Positions 34,689-44,329 are shown, numbered from the stretch's first letter. The stretch is DNA of 64,000 bases from DASUPK01 sp963815045 (GCA_963815045.1 CAWFET010000003.1:744001-808000); one strand, 5' to 3'. A program made the numbers and translations. Notes: generated by a model not told the origin, from the sequence alone.

Positions 34689-36103
34689 GTGGCGTCAGGG
34701 GAGAAGAGCAAGGAAGCTGGCCCCCGACCCGGTGGACCCGGGGGCACCCGTGGGATGCTCTCGCTCGACGAGCTGAAGAAGGCGGGCGAGGAGGGGACGA
34801 TCGACACCGTCGTCACCGCCTTCACCGACATGCAGGGCCGCCTCTTCGGGAAGCGCATCGAGATCGAGTACTTCCTCGACGAGGTCACCGGCCACGGGGT
34901 GGAGGGCTGCAACTACCTGCTCGCCCTCGACATGGACATGGAGCCGCTTCCCGGCTACGAGATGGCCAACTGGGAGGACGGCTACGGCGACTTCGGGATC
35001 CAGCCCGACATGTCGACGCTGCGGGTGATCCCGTGGCTCGACCGGACCGCGATGGTGCTCGCCGACGTGGTCAACCACGACGGCAGCCCGGTGGTCGCCT
35101 CGCCCCGGCAGGTCCTGATCGCGGTCTACGAGAAGGCGCAGGAGATGGGGTTCACGCCGTACGCGGCCTCCGAGCTCGAGTTCTACCTCTACAAGGAGAG
35201 CTACGCCGAGGCCTGGGAGAAGGGCTACAAGGACCTCACCCCGACGATCCCCTACATCCTCGATTACCACATCCTCGCCACCACCATGGACGAGCAGTAC
35301 CTCGGCGCGATCCGCCGGGGGATGATGGGCGCCGGGATCCCGGTCGAGTTCTCGAAGGGGGAGGCCTGGTACGGGCAACACGAAGTCAACTTCCGCTACG
35401 CCGATGCGGTGACCGCGGCCGATCGCCACACGATCTACAAGAACGGGGTCAAGGAGATCGCCTTCCTCAACGAGATCTCCGCCAGCTTCATGGCGAAGCC
35501 GTCGGAGGACGACATCGGCAGCTCCTGCCACATCCATCAGAGCCTGGTGGGCAAGGACGGCAAGAGCGCCTTCGTGGACGACAAGGGCGAGGAGACCGAC
35601 ACCTTCCGCCACTTCCTCGGCGGGATGCGGAACCACGTCCGCGAGCTCGCCCTGTTCGTGGCGCCCGCGATCAACTCCTACAAGCGCTATGCAGCGGAGA
35701 GCTGGGCCCCGACTTCGGTGTCCTGGGGGCGCGACAACCGCACCTGCGGATTCCGGGTCGTCGGCCACGGGCAGTCGCGGCGGGTCGAATGCCGGATCCC
35801 CGGCGCCGATGCCAACCCATATCTCGCCTTTGCCGCCCTCCTGGCCGCCGGCCTGGACGGGATCGAGAACTCAACCGATCCGGGCCCGGAGCTGAAGGGC
35901 AACGCCTACGAGGCCGGCGAGGCCGAGGCGTTCCCAGCCTCGCTCCGCGAGGCGGTCGCGCTCTGGGAGAAGTCGGACTTCGCGAAGAGGCGTTCGGCGA
36001 GTCGGTCCACAAGCACTATCTGAACTACGGCCAGCTGGAGCAGGGCCTGTTCGACAAGGTCGTGACGGACTACGAGCGCCGTCGCATGTTCGAGCGCGGC
36101 TAG
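34689..36103 (+). CDS. glutamine-synthetase-family gamma-glutamyl-amine ligase, frameshifted near the C-terminus
   Basis: The frame from the GTG at 34689 (or ATG 34755, where family similarity starts at LSLDELKKA) runs through all catalytic blocks: E-L-E-F-Y-L-Y, G-Q-H-E-V-N, a H-I-H-Q-S segment and V-E-C-R-I-P-G-A-D-A-N-P-Y. At 35986 a base is missing: G-A-A-G-then-A-G-G gives K-R-R-S and a stop at 36023. One added G restores K-E-A-F-G-E-S-V-H-K-H-Y, ending F-E-R-G at 36103 with CTAG overlapping the permease stop. Members of this class ligate glutamate to putrescine, other polyamines or ethanolamine rather than ammonia. Which one is unknown. Confidence 0.88.
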
Positions 36104-38004
36104 GCCGGCGCGCCGGTCGCAGTGAGCCCGGCCGCTTCACGGGCCAGCTCCGGCTCCCCGACCACGATCACCCGGCATGGCCGCTCGGCGAGCACCGTCT
36201 GCAGCGTCTTGCCGTAGAGCGGGGCGCCGTTGCGGTAGCGCAGCCCCATGACGAGCGCGCTCGCCTTCAGCTCGCGGGCCTCCTCGGCGATCGAGTGGCC
36301 CGCCTGGTTCGGTCGCACGCGGTGGACATGGCCGCTGACGCGCAGGCCGCCGATCAGCTTCGCCTGCTCGATCTTCGAGCGGGCGGTCTCTTCCTGGTCC
36401 GTCAGCGAGGCATCGAGAGGAAGGTGGCTGGGCACGATCACCACGGAGATCACGTGGATCGCACGGCGCTTCTTGGACGCCAGCTTGACCGCGGTGACCA
36501 TCGTCTGTTCCGAGAACGGCTCGTCCTCCTCGAAGGCGACCAGGACGCTCTTGTACTCGACCTCCTCGACGCCGAGCGGCTCCGGCAGGACGACCTTGTG
36601 GGTCTGCACGGGGGAGAGGCCCTGCGAACGTCGGTAGAGCAGGTAGATCGAGATCCCGAGAGCCATCCAGATCGCCCCGATGAACAGGGTGCGGGGATTG
36701 AGAGCCATCACCACGATCCAGGCGGCGAACGTTCCGAAGCCGCCGAACACCGCCGTCAGCGGCAGATCGAAGCCGAACGCTCGGATGCTGCCCGGTGGCT
36801 TCCAATCCCTCTCCTTGTCCGGGTGTCGCTGTCGCAGCCGGATCACCGAAAGGTGGGCGATCGTGAAGGAGAGCATCGCCCCGAACGAGTAGAGCGTGGC
36901 CAGCAGCTTGGTCTCGCCCGGGATCAGGGTGACGATGGCGATCGCCGAGAAGACCAGGATCGCCACGTACGGCGTGCGGTACTTCGGGTGCACCTGGCGA
37001 AGCCGCTCGGGCAGCTGGCGGTAGTGGCCCATCGAGAAGGTGAGGCGCGAGACGCCGATCAGCCCCGCGTTCGTTGCGATCAACAGGATCACTGCCGCCA
37101 GCACGCCGACGTAGTAGCGGAGGATGTTGGTGAGGCCCTCGCTCAGGCCCAGGTTCTGGACGATCCCGAGCACCGGGTCGTCGGCGAATTTCGTCCCCAG
37201 GTCGGTCGTGTAGTGGCCGCCCACCTGATGCACGGGCATCGCGGAGAGGGCGATCAGCGGCAACAGGGCGTAGAGGCCAAGGACCGCGAGGACCGTGAGC
37301 CCGACCCCCTTGGGAATCGTCTTCGAGGCGTCCTTCGCCTCCTCCGACATGTTGGAGATCGTCTCGATCCCGGTGTAGGCGATCATCCCGACCGCGATCC
37401 CGAGCAGGAAGTCGCCCCAGCTCGGTGCCACGCCGAGGTGGACGTTGTCGACGAGGACCTGTGGGCTGAAGACCAGGACCAGGCCGATGATCACCAGGAT
37501 GACCTGGGTGCAGAGGTCGGCGATGGCGAGGATGAGGTTCAGCCGCGTCGACTCCTGGGTCCCCTTCACGTTCAGAGCGGCGAGGAAGGCGATCACGGCG
37601 ACGCCGCCGATGATGTCGCCGGGCGAGTCTCCGAGCCAGGGCCAGAACACGGCCAGGTAGTGCGGGACGAAGAAGGCCGAGATCGCGACCGTGATGATGT
37701 AGTTGAGCATCTGGCCCCAGCCCGCGAAGAAGCTGACCAGCTCGTTGAAGGCGTGGCGCGCGAAGCTCGCCGACCCGCCGGCCTCGGGGAACATCACCGT
37801 CGCCTCGGCGTAGGTCGCCGCGGTGGCCATGAAGATCAGGCCGGCGATCACGAATGCGACCGGCGTCAGTCCGAGGGCGAAGGCGGCGGTGACGCCCAGG
37901 GCGTAGTAGATCGACGAGCCCACGTTGCCGTAGGCAGCCGAGAAGAGCGCGCCCACGCCGTGGACGCGCGCCAGCGATTCGTCCCTTGGGATCCGTCGAG
38001 CCAT
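36100..38004 (-). CDS. APC-family amino-acid/amine permease with C-terminal Usp domain
   Basis: 634 residues from MARRIPRDESL (a second Met three codons upstream is possible). Residues 1-440 contain 12 hydrophobic spans with GSSIYYALGV in the first. A-F-N-E-L-V-S-F-F-A-G-W-G-Q-M and E-T-I-S-N-M-S-E-E-A are APC consensus blocks. Residues 490-620 are a universal-stress-protein-type domain (YKSVLVAFEEDEPF, S-A-L-V-M-G-L-R-Y-R-N-G, R-V-I-V-V-G-E-P). Permease-Usp fusions are known, and the Usp part may sense ATP. It lies next to the amine ligase gene, so it could import the amine. Confidence 0.87.
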   Translation of the reverse strand: MARRIPRDESLARVHGVGALFSAAYGNVGSSIYYALGVTAAFALGLTPVAFVIAGLIFMATAATYAEATVMFPEAGGSASFARHAFNELVSFFAGWGQMLNYIITVAISAFFVPHYLAVFWPWLGDSPGDIIGGVAVIAFLAALNVKGTQESTRLNLILAIADLCTQVILVIIGLVLVFSPQVLVDNVHLGVAPSWGDFLLGIAVGMIAYTGIETISNMSEEAKDASKTIPKGVGLTVLAVLGLYALLPLIALSAMPVHQVGGHYTTDLGTKFADDPVLGIVQNLGLSEGLTNILRYYVGVLAAVILLIATNAGLIGVSRLTFSMGHYRQLPERLRQVHPKYRTPYVAILVFSAIAIVTLIPGETKLLATLYSFGAMLSFTIAHLSVIRLRQRHPDKERDWKPPGSIRAFGFDLPLTAVFGGFGTFAAWIVVMALNPRTLFIGAIWMALGISIYLLYRRSQGLSPVQTHKVVLPEPLGVEEVEYKSVLVAFEEDEPFSEQTMVTAVKLASKKRRAIHVISVVIVPSHLPLDASLTDQEETARSKIEQAKLIGGLRVSGHVHRVRPNQAGHSIAEEARELKASALVMGLRYRNGAPLYGKTLQTVLAERPCRVIVVGEPELAREAAGLTATGAPA

Positions 38005-38119
38005 GACAGCCATGCCGAGGATACGCCTGGGGTAGGCGCGCCCGCCCGCCGCGGTTGACTCGGTTCGGCCAGCGAAATAGGGTGGCGCCGTCTTTCAGGG
38101 GGCCAGCCAGGAGGGAACG

Positions 38120-39550
38120 ATGAGCAGGCGGCAGCGGAAGCCCGCGGAGAAGCGCAGGCGGCATCAGGCGGAACCGAGTCTGGGCCGGTCAATCGCGACG
38201 GGCGCCGGGGTGACGGTCGGAGCGACGCTGCTCATGGGAGGTGTGGCGCAGGCGGCATGCACCTGCGTCGTCAACAGCCTCCAGGACCCGACCGACGGCG
38301 CCAACACGACGTTGCGCGACGCGATCACGAGCGCCAACCAGCTGGGCAACGCCTATTCCACGATCACGTTCGACTCGAGCCTGTCGGGAACGGTCATGCT
38401 CGGGAGCGAGCTGCCACAAGTCATCAACCCGGGCACGACGATCCAGGGCCCGGGAGGCGGGCAGATCAAGATCGACGGCCAGGACACGTCGCGGATCTTC
38501 AACGTGAGCGCGAGCGACGCGCGGATCTCCGGCCTCACCATCCAGAACGGCAATGCCGCCACCGGCGGCGGGATCTACCTCCAGGTTGGGCAGCTGACCG
38601 TCGCGAACTCCGTCGTGACCGGCAACACCGCCACCGGTGACGGCGGCGGAATCTACGTTCACACCGGCAACCTCACCGTCGACTCCTCGACGATCAGCGA
38701 CAACCACTCCGGTAACTTCGGCGGCGGGATCGGAGGGAGCTCCAGCTCGGGGGGGTTCGCCGGCCCGACGACGGTTCGCAATTCGACCCTCTCGGGAAAC
38801 CACGCGCGTTTCGGAGGCGGCGCGTACTTCAGCTTCAAGAGCGCGGCGACCGTCGAGAACTCGACGATCTACGAGAACTATGCCGATGTCGGAGTCGACG
38901 CCCGCGGGGGCGGCCTCTACCACGCCGGGCAGGGCGGCGGGCCCGGCCTCGTGGTGACCGGGTCGACGATCACCAAGAACTATGCGTTCATCGATGGCGG
39001 TGGTGTCGCCTCCGGTGGGGCGCCGACTTCGTACATCCGACCGACGATCCGGGACTCGATCGTCGCCGGGAACTACGCGAGCCCTGGACCGGACCTGGCT
39101 GCGTACAACGGGGGGAACCCGGTCTCGATGAGCGTCGGCTTCTCGCTGATCGGCACCGTCGACTCCGCGGTCGTGATCACCCCGACCGGCCCGAACCTGC
39201 TCAACCAGAATCCACAGCTCGGGGCGCTGGCGAACAACGGCGGCCCCACCCAGACCCAGAAGCCGGCCACGACGAGCCCCGTGATCGACGCCGGGTCGGC
39301 CTTCAGCCTGACGACCGATCAGCGCGGCCTGACCCGCCCATTCGACGCGATCACCGCGAACGTCGCGGGCGGCGACGCCTCGGACATAGGCGCGGTCGAG
39401 CTGCAGTCCTCCGACATCGCCGCGGCGCCCACGCCCACGCCGACGCCGCCCAGCACGCCGGCGACGCCCGCCACGAAGAAGAAGTGCAAGAAGACGCACA
39501 AGCGCTTGGCCGAGAGCGCCAAGAAGAAGTGCAAGAAGAAGAAGAAGTAG
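38120..39550 (+). CDS. secreted parallel beta-helix repeat protein with Lys-rich tail
   Basis: 476 residues. The N-terminus looks like a twin-arginine-type or long signal (R-R-Q-R-K then ATGAGVTVGATLLMGGVAQA). Residues 60-380 repeat G-G-G-I-Y-x-x-x-x-x-L-T-V-x-x-S-T-I-x-x-N, the coil of right-handed beta-helix (pectate-lyase-like) proteins. LGALANNGGPTQTQKP and V-I-D-A-G-S are the choice-of-anchor Q region. A P-T-P-T-P-T-P-P linker leads to a final 25 residues rich in Lys with two Cys (K-K-K-C-K-K). No catalytic motif is certain. The tail may bind the acidic cell wall. Confidence 0.78.
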   Translation: MSRRQRKPAEKRRRHQAEPSLGRSIATGAGVTVGATLLMGGVAQAACTCVVNSLQDPTDGANTTLRDAITSANQLGNAYSTITFDSSLSGTVMLGSELPQVINPGTTIQGPGGGQIKIDGQDTSRIFNVSASDARISGLTIQNGNAATGGGIYLQVGQLTVANSVVTGNTATGDGGGIYVHTGNLTVDSSTISDNHSGNFGGGIGGSSSSGGFAGPTTVRNSTLSGNHARFGGGAYFSFKSAATVENSTIYENYADVGVDARGGGLYHAGQGGGPGLVVTGSTITKNYAFIDGGGVASGGAPTSYIRPTIRDSIVAGNYASPGPDLAAYNGGNPVSMSVGFSLIGTVDSAVVITPTGPNLLNQNPQLGALANNGGPTQTQKPATTSPVIDAGSAFSLTTDQRGLTRPFDAITANVAGGDASDIGAVELQSSDIAAAPTPTPTPPSTPATPATKKKCKKTHKRLAESAKKKCKKKKK

Positions 39551-39587
39551 GCGCCTAGCCGGGGAGCACCCCATACTTTGAGGGGAG

Positions 39588-41018
39588 ATGGAGCCGAGCA
39601 CACCGCTCCTGCTGCGCGAGCCGCCTCCCTCACGGGCACTCGGCATCTCTGTCGCCGTCGTAGCAGTCGCGCTTACGACGCTGATCGTCTATGCCCTTCG
39701 CGGGGTCGCCCCGGCGGTTTCGCTCGGTGTCGTCTACCTGATGGCGGTGTTGCTGGTCTCGACCTTCTGGGGTCTCGGGCTCGGCCTGTTCACGGCGCTG
39801 CTCAGTGCCCTTGCGTTCAACTTCTTTCACATCCCGCCGACCGGGTACTTCACGATCGCCAAGGGGGAGAACTGGGTTGCCCTCGCGGTCTTCCTGGTCA
39901 CGGCGATCGTCGCGAGCTCACTCGCCGAGGTGGCACGAGCGCGGGCCCACGACGCCGAGGAGAGGCGCAGCGAGGCCGACCTGATGGCCGAGCTTGCTCG
40001 CGTTCTGCTCGGAGGACCCAGCCTCGACCCGGCATTGCCCGTCGCCGCCGAGCGCATCGCAACGGCGCTTGGGTTGCCCTCGGCCTCGTTGGCCCGGGGC
40101 GAGGTCGGTGACCAGGCTGGCCACATCTCATTGGCCCTGACCAGGGACGGAAGCCGGCTGGGCACATTGGTTGTTCCCGCGGGGATCGCCCCCGAGAACC
40201 TTGCCCGGCTCGAGCAGCGCCTCGTGCCTGGGCTCGAGGCCCTGCTCGCCGCGGCGATCGACCGGGACGCGCTGTTGCGGACGACGGTGGAGACGGAGGC
40301 GCTGCGCCGCAGCGACGAGATCAAGACCGCGCTGCTGCGCACCGTGTCCCACGACCTCCGAACGCCGATCACCGCGATTCGCGCCGCGGCGGAGGCGCTC
40401 GCGTCGCCCACCATCGGCAACCAGGACCGCGACGATCTCAGGGAGGCGATCGTGGACGACTCCGAGCGCCTCGCGGGGTTGATCGACAACCTGCTCGACC
40501 TCTCGCGGCTGCGGACCGGAAGCGCGGAGCCCTCGAGAGACTGGTGCTCTATCGAGGAGGTGATCGAGGCGTCGCTCGACGACCTGGAGATCGACCGGGG
40601 TGGCTTCCAGCTCTCGATCGACGAGCATCTGCCCTTCATCCGGGCGGACGCTGCACAGCTCGAGCGCGTCTTCGTCAACCTCCTCTCGAATGCCGCCCGC
40701 TATTCGGCGGGCGAGCGCGTTTCAGTCCGTGCCCGCGAAGTCTCCGGCAGGGTGGTGATCAGGGTGGTGGACCGGGGCCCGGGAATCCCGGATCGCGATC
40801 TGGACCGGATCTTCGAGGCCTTCTACCAGGGTCCCGACGACCCGTCGCACACGGGCGCCGGGTTAGGCCTCGCGATCGTCAAGGGATTCGTCGAGGCGAA
40901 CGGGGGGCAGGTCTCGGTCGAGTCTCTGCCGGGGCAGGGCACCACCTTCGTGGTCGAGTTCCCTCTGGACAGCGCGGCCTCCGACGAGCCAGCCGAGCCG
41001 GTCGTGCCGGCGCGATGA
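39588..41018 (+). CDS. kdpD: KdpD C-terminal half: DUF4118 sensor histidine kinase
   Basis: 476 residues. Four membrane helices (LGISVAVVAVALTTLIVYAL onward) with A-F-N-F-F-H-I-P-P-T-G form the DUF4118 domain found only in KdpD-type kinases. A GAF-like linker follows. T-V-S-H-D-L-R-T-P has the phosphorylated His255, and N-L-L-S-N-A-A-R-Y-S, D-R-G-P-G-I-P and H-T-G-A-G-L-G-L-A-I are the ATP-binding boxes. The usual cytoplasmic KdpD/Usp N-terminus is missing here and is encoded separately at 46422-47591. The kdpE gene overlaps its stop (ATGA). Confidence 0.9.
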   Translation: MEPSTPLLLREPPPSRALGISVAVVAVALTTLIVYALRGVAPAVSLGVVYLMAVLLVSTFWGLGLGLFTALLSALAFNFFHIPPTGYFTIAKGENWVALAVFLVTAIVASSLAEVARARAHDAEERRSEADLMAELARVLLGGPSLDPALPVAAERIATALGLPSASLARGEVGDQAGHISLALTRDGSRLGTLVVPAGIAPENLARLEQRLVPGLEALLAAAIDRDALLRTTVETEALRRSDEIKTALLRTVSHDLRTPITAIRAAAEALASPTIGNQDRDDLREAIVDDSERLAGLIDNLLDLSRLRTGSAEPSRDWCSIEEVIEASLDDLEIDRGGFQLSIDEHLPFIRADAAQLERVFVNLLSNAARYSAGERVSVRAREVSGRVVIRVVDRGPGIPDRDLDRIFEAFYQGPDDPSHTGAGLGLAIVKGFVEANGGQVSVESLPGQGTTFVVEFPLDSAASDEPAEPVVPAR

Positions 41019-41689
41019 CACAGCGAATCCTCGTCTGCGACGACGAGATGCAGATCCGCCGGGCGCTTCGCGTGGTCCTGAAGGACGCCGGGTTCGACGT
41101 GATCGAGACTGCCGACGCCGCGGAGGCGCTCGACGCGGCTTCCGTGAAGCCACCCGACGCCGCGATCATCGACCTGCTTCTGCCCGACGGTGACGGCGTG
41201 GAGGTGACGCGCAGCATCCGGTCCTGGAGCGAGATGCCGATCGTCGTCCTCTCAGCTGTGGGCGAGGAGGAGCAGAAGGTGCGCGCATTGGAGGCGGGCG
41301 CTGACGACTACGTGACCAAGCCGTTCGGCCCGAAGGAACTCGTCGCCAGGCTGAACGCGGCGCTGAGGCGCGTGGGCGATGCCGCCGACGAGCCGTCGAT
41401 CACCGCCGACGGCCTCGAGATCGACCTCGCGGGACACTCCGTGAAGCGCGATGGGGGGGAGGTCCACCTGACCCCCATCGAGTTCCGCCTGCTGGGGACA
41501 CTGGCCCGCAACCGAGGCCGGCTGATGACGCACCGCGCGTTGCTCCAGGAGGTCTGGGGGCCCGGGTGGGAGGAGGACACCCAGACCCTGCGCGTGCACA
41601 TCGCGAACCTTCGCCGCAAGATCGAGCCGCCCGGCGGACCGCGGTACATCCGGACTGACCCCGGCGTCGGATACCGCTTCCAAGCCTGA
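41015..41689 (+). CDS. kdpE: KdpE-like response regulator
   Basis: 224 residues. The receiver domain has the acidic pocket C-D-D-E-M (8-12), the phosphoacceptor Asp53 in I-I-D-L-L-L-P-D and Lys102 in V-T-K-P-F-G. The winged-helix OmpR-type domain ends R-K-I-E-P-P-G-G-P-R-Y-I-R-T-D-P-G-V-G-Y. It is translated with the kinase through an ATGA overlap. It would activate the kdp genes that begin 74 bases downstream; sites at 41690-41742 are candidates. Confidence 0.92.
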   Translation: MTQRILVCDDEMQIRRALRVVLKDAGFDVIETADAAEALDAASVKPPDAAIIDLLLPDGDGVEVTRSIRSWSEMPIVVLSAVGEEEQKVRALEAGADDYVTKPFGPKELVARLNAALRRVGDAADEPSITADGLEIDLAGHSVKRDGGEVHLTPIEFRLLGTLARNRGRLMTHRALLQEVWGPGWEEDTQTLRVHIANLRRKIEPPGGPRYIRTDPGVGYRFQA

Positions 41690-41742
41690 GCTTCACACGA
41701 TCTTTGTGACGCAGCCCCGAACCTGAACGGGGGCTTCACGCG
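41690..41742. promoter_or_regulatory. candidate KdpE-responsive region upstream of the kdp structural genes
   Basis: The decamer GCTTCACACG (41690) recurs as GCTTCACGCG at 41733. The first copy overlaps a dyad TCACA-N7-TGTGA (41693-41709). A CCCCG/CGGGG hairpin (41715-41732) lies between. A pair of direct repeats in the 74-base gap before the first kdp frame suits response-regulator binding. The hairpin may instead end part of the kdpDE transcript. Confidence 0.45.
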
Positions 41743-41763
41743 GCCGGATCAATCCTTTGGCCC

Positions 41764-41844
41764 ATGGACTTGATCTCAGTCGGAATCGCGGTCGTGGTCT
41801 TCGCCGCGCTCTACTTCCTGATCGACGGGCTGGACCGCGTATGA
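41764..41844 (+). CDS. 26-residue membrane peptide upstream of kdpF
   Basis: ATG 41764 to TGA 41844, whose last codon overlaps the kdpF start (ATGA). The peptide begins M-D-L-I-S-V-G-I-A, is hydrophobic through residue 20 and ends I-D-G-L-D-R-V. Very short proteins of similar shape (M-D start, F-A-L core, G/C-x-E/D-R-V end) sit before kdpF in other actinobacteria as I recall them, so this is likely a real, conserved but unnamed subunit or leader peptide. No clear ribosome binding site is seen; TTTGG precedes it. Confidence 0.6.
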   Translation: MDLISVGIAVVVFAALYFLIDGLDRV

Positions 41845-41930
41845 GCTTCGCCGAAGGCGCGATGCTCGTCATCTCGGTCGCTCTGTTCATCTATCTCCTC
41901 TACGCGCTCCTGCGCGGCGAGAACCTGTGA
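41841..41930 (+). CDS. kdpF: KdpF, small potassium-ATPase subunit
   Basis: 29 residues: M-S-F-A-E-G then a single hydrophobic span (AMLVISVALFIYLLYALL) ending R-G-E-N-L. This length and the Y-L-L-Y-A-L-L-R ending are typical of KdpF, which stabilises the Kdp complex. It overlaps the previous peptide (ATGA) and the kdpA start (GTGA). Confidence 0.88.
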   Translation: MSFAEGAMLVISVALFIYLLYALLRGENL

Positions 41931-43684
41931 CCGTCAACGGCTGGCTGCAACTGGCGATCTACTTCGCCGTGCTGACTGCGCTCGTGCCGGTCCTGGGTGG
42001 CTACATGGCGCGCGTCTATCAGGGCGAGCGCCTGCTGCTCGAGCGGCCGCTCGGCTGGCTCGAGCGCCTCATCTACCGGCTGCTCGGCCCGTCGGCACGC
42101 TCCGAGCAGGACTGGAAGGGCTACGGCAAGACCGTGGTCGTCTTCAGCTTCGTCTTCTGGCTCGTGCTCTATCTCATCCTGCGCACCCAGAGCATTCATC
42201 CGTGGAACCCGGAGGGGTTCAACTCGGCGCCCTGGGACGTGACCTTCAACACCACGTCCTCGTTCATCAGCAACACGAACTGGCAGTACTACGGCGGCGA
42301 GACGACGATGACCTACTTCTCGCAGATGGCCGGCCTCGCCGTCCAGAACTTCGTCTCGGCAGCGGCCGGCATGGCCGTCCTCGCCGCGGTGATCCGCGGC
42401 TTCGCCAGTCGCGGGGTCAAGGAGCTCGGCAACTTCTGGCGTGACCTCACCCGCACGCTGCTCTACATCCTCCTTCCGCTCGCCATTCTCGGGACCCTGA
42501 TCCTCGTCTCCCAGGGCGTGGTCCAGTCGCTCAGCGGCTACGTGACGATCCACGGGCTCGGCGGCCTCGACCAGACGCTGCCGATGGGCCCCGCCGCCTC
42601 GCAGGTCGCGATCAAGCAGCTGGGAACCAACGGAGGCGGGTTCTTCAACCTCAACAGCTCCTTCCCGTTCGAGAACCCGACTCAGTTCTCGGGCTTCGTC
42701 GAGATGATCTTCATCCTCCTGATCCCCGCCGCGGCCACGGCGCAGTTCGGCCGGATGGTGGGCAACCGACGTCAGGGCTGGGCCCTCTACGCGACGATGG
42801 TCGTCTTCGCCGTCAGCCTCTTCGGCGTCGCCTACGCCGCCGAGCAGAACGGATCTCCCGCACAGCACGTCGCCGGCGAGAACACCGCAGTGGCGGATGG
42901 CACGACGGGCGGGAACCTGGAGGGCAAGGAGCAGCGCAACGGGATCACGGCCACAGCCGAGTGGGCGAACTTCACCAGCGAGGCCTCCAACGGCTCCGTG
43001 AACGGAGCGCACGACTCGCTCACCGGAATCGGCGGCCTCGTCCCGCTCACGAACATGATGACCGGGGAGGTGATCTTCGGCGGGGTCGGCTCGGGGCTGT
43101 ACGGGATGCTCTTAACGGTTCTCCTGGCGGTCTTCATAGCCGGCCTGATGGTCGGCAGGACGCCCGAGTACCTGGGCAAGAAGGTCGAGTCCCGGGAGAT
43201 GAAGCTGGTCCTGATCGGGCTGCTGTTCACCCCGATGGTTGCCCTGATCGCAACCGGGATCGCGATCTCGAGCAAGTACGGAACGCCTTCGATCTTCAAC
43301 TCGGGTCCGCAGGGTTTCTCCGAGACGCTCTACGCCTACACGTCGCAGGCGAACAACAACGGCTCCGCCTTTGCCGGCTATACCGGCTTCGTCCAGCCGA
43401 ACGCCCCTGGCAACGTTGGCGCCTACGGGATCACCTTCGCCGACATCCTCGGAGGGCTCTCGATGCTGACGGCCCGCTTCGTGCCGCTGCTCTCAGCATT
43501 GGCCGTCGCCGGTTCGCTCTCGATGAAGCGCGTGGTGCCCGCCGGACCCGGCACCTTCCGGACCGACAATCCGACCTTCGTGGTCCTGCTGCTCGCCGTG
43601 ATCGTGATCGTCGCGGCCCTGACCTTCTTCCCGGCACTCCTGCTCGGCCCGGTCGTTCAGGGCCTGACCAACCAGCTCTTCTGA
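41927..43684 (+). CDS. kdpA: KdpA, potassium-binding channel-like subunit
   Basis: 585 residues from the GTG at 41927, which overlaps the kdpF stop. Ten or so membrane helices carry four filter-like loops: NTTSSFISNTNWQYYGGE, QLGTNGGGFF, a third near N-M-M-T-G-E-V-I-F-G-G-V-G-S-G, and TSQANNNGSAFAG. These are the SKT-superfamily selectivity-filter repeats. The subunit picks up K+ outside and passes it to the KdpB part. The length fits E. coli KdpA (557) with a longer loop near residues 300-340 (G-T-T-G-G-N-L-E-G). Confidence 0.95.
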   Translation: MTVNGWLQLAIYFAVLTALVPVLGGYMARVYQGERLLLERPLGWLERLIYRLLGPSARSEQDWKGYGKTVVVFSFVFWLVLYLILRTQSIHPWNPEGFNSAPWDVTFNTTSSFISNTNWQYYGGETTMTYFSQMAGLAVQNFVSAAAGMAVLAAVIRGFASRGVKELGNFWRDLTRTLLYILLPLAILGTLILVSQGVVQSLSGYVTIHGLGGLDQTLPMGPAASQVAIKQLGTNGGGFFNLNSSFPFENPTQFSGFVEMIFILLIPAAATAQFGRMVGNRRQGWALYATMVVFAVSLFGVAYAAEQNGSPAQHVAGENTAVADGTTGGNLEGKEQRNGITATAEWANFTSEASNGSVNGAHDSLTGIGGLVPLTNMMTGEVIFGGVGSGLYGMLLTVLLAVFIAGLMVGRTPEYLGKKVESREMKLVLIGLLFTPMVALIATGIAISSKYGTPSIFNSGPQGFSETLYAYTSQANNNGSAFAGYTGFVQPNAPGNVGAYGITFADILGGLSMLTARFVPLLSALAVAGSLSMKRVVPAGPGTFRTDNPTFVVLLLAVIVIVAALTFFPALLLGPVVQGLTNQLF

Positions 43685-43685
43685 G

Positions 43686-44329
43686 ATGAGACGCGATCTG
43701 ACAGCCTCGATCGTTGCCGCGGTGACTTTCACGCTCCTCTTCGGCGTGGTCTACCCGCTGGTCGCCACGGGTGTCTCGCAGGTTCTCTTCCCGAACGGGT
43801 CGGACGGCAGTCAGGTGAAGGTCGACGGCCGGACCGTCGGCTCCAAGCTGATCGGCCAAAGCTTCACGATCCGGCATGCGATCCCGACCGCCCAGCGCGG
43901 CAAGTTCGGCAAGAAGCAGATCAAGACCCCCGATCCGAAGTACTTTCAGCCGCGCCCGTCGGTCACGACCTACAGCGCCGATACCGCCTTCTTCAACAAC
44001 CTCGGCCCGAACAGCCGGGAGCTGATGCAGGAGTTCAAGGGGTACATCCGGGCCTACCTGACTCTGGAGCGCCCATACAACCCGGGTCTGACCAGGTCTG
44101 ACATCCCCGTGGACGCGATCACCTCCTCGGCATCCGGCGTCGATCCGGACATCTCCCAGGCGAATGCGCGGATCCAGGCGCACCGGATCTCGAGGGTGCG
44201 CGGCGTCCCGCTCGACAGGGTCAACCAGCTGATTGACGACCACACCGACAGACGGTTCCTCGGTGTCCTCGGCGAGCCCGGCGTGAACGTGCTCGAGCTC
44301 AACATCGCCCTCGATAAGGAGTCTCAGCA

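Noticed and set aside
36137..38164. A 675-codon minus-strand frame in the permease region
   Set aside because: It is the shifted frame of the APC-Usp permease; the composition is Arg/Pro/Gly-rich without membrane spans.
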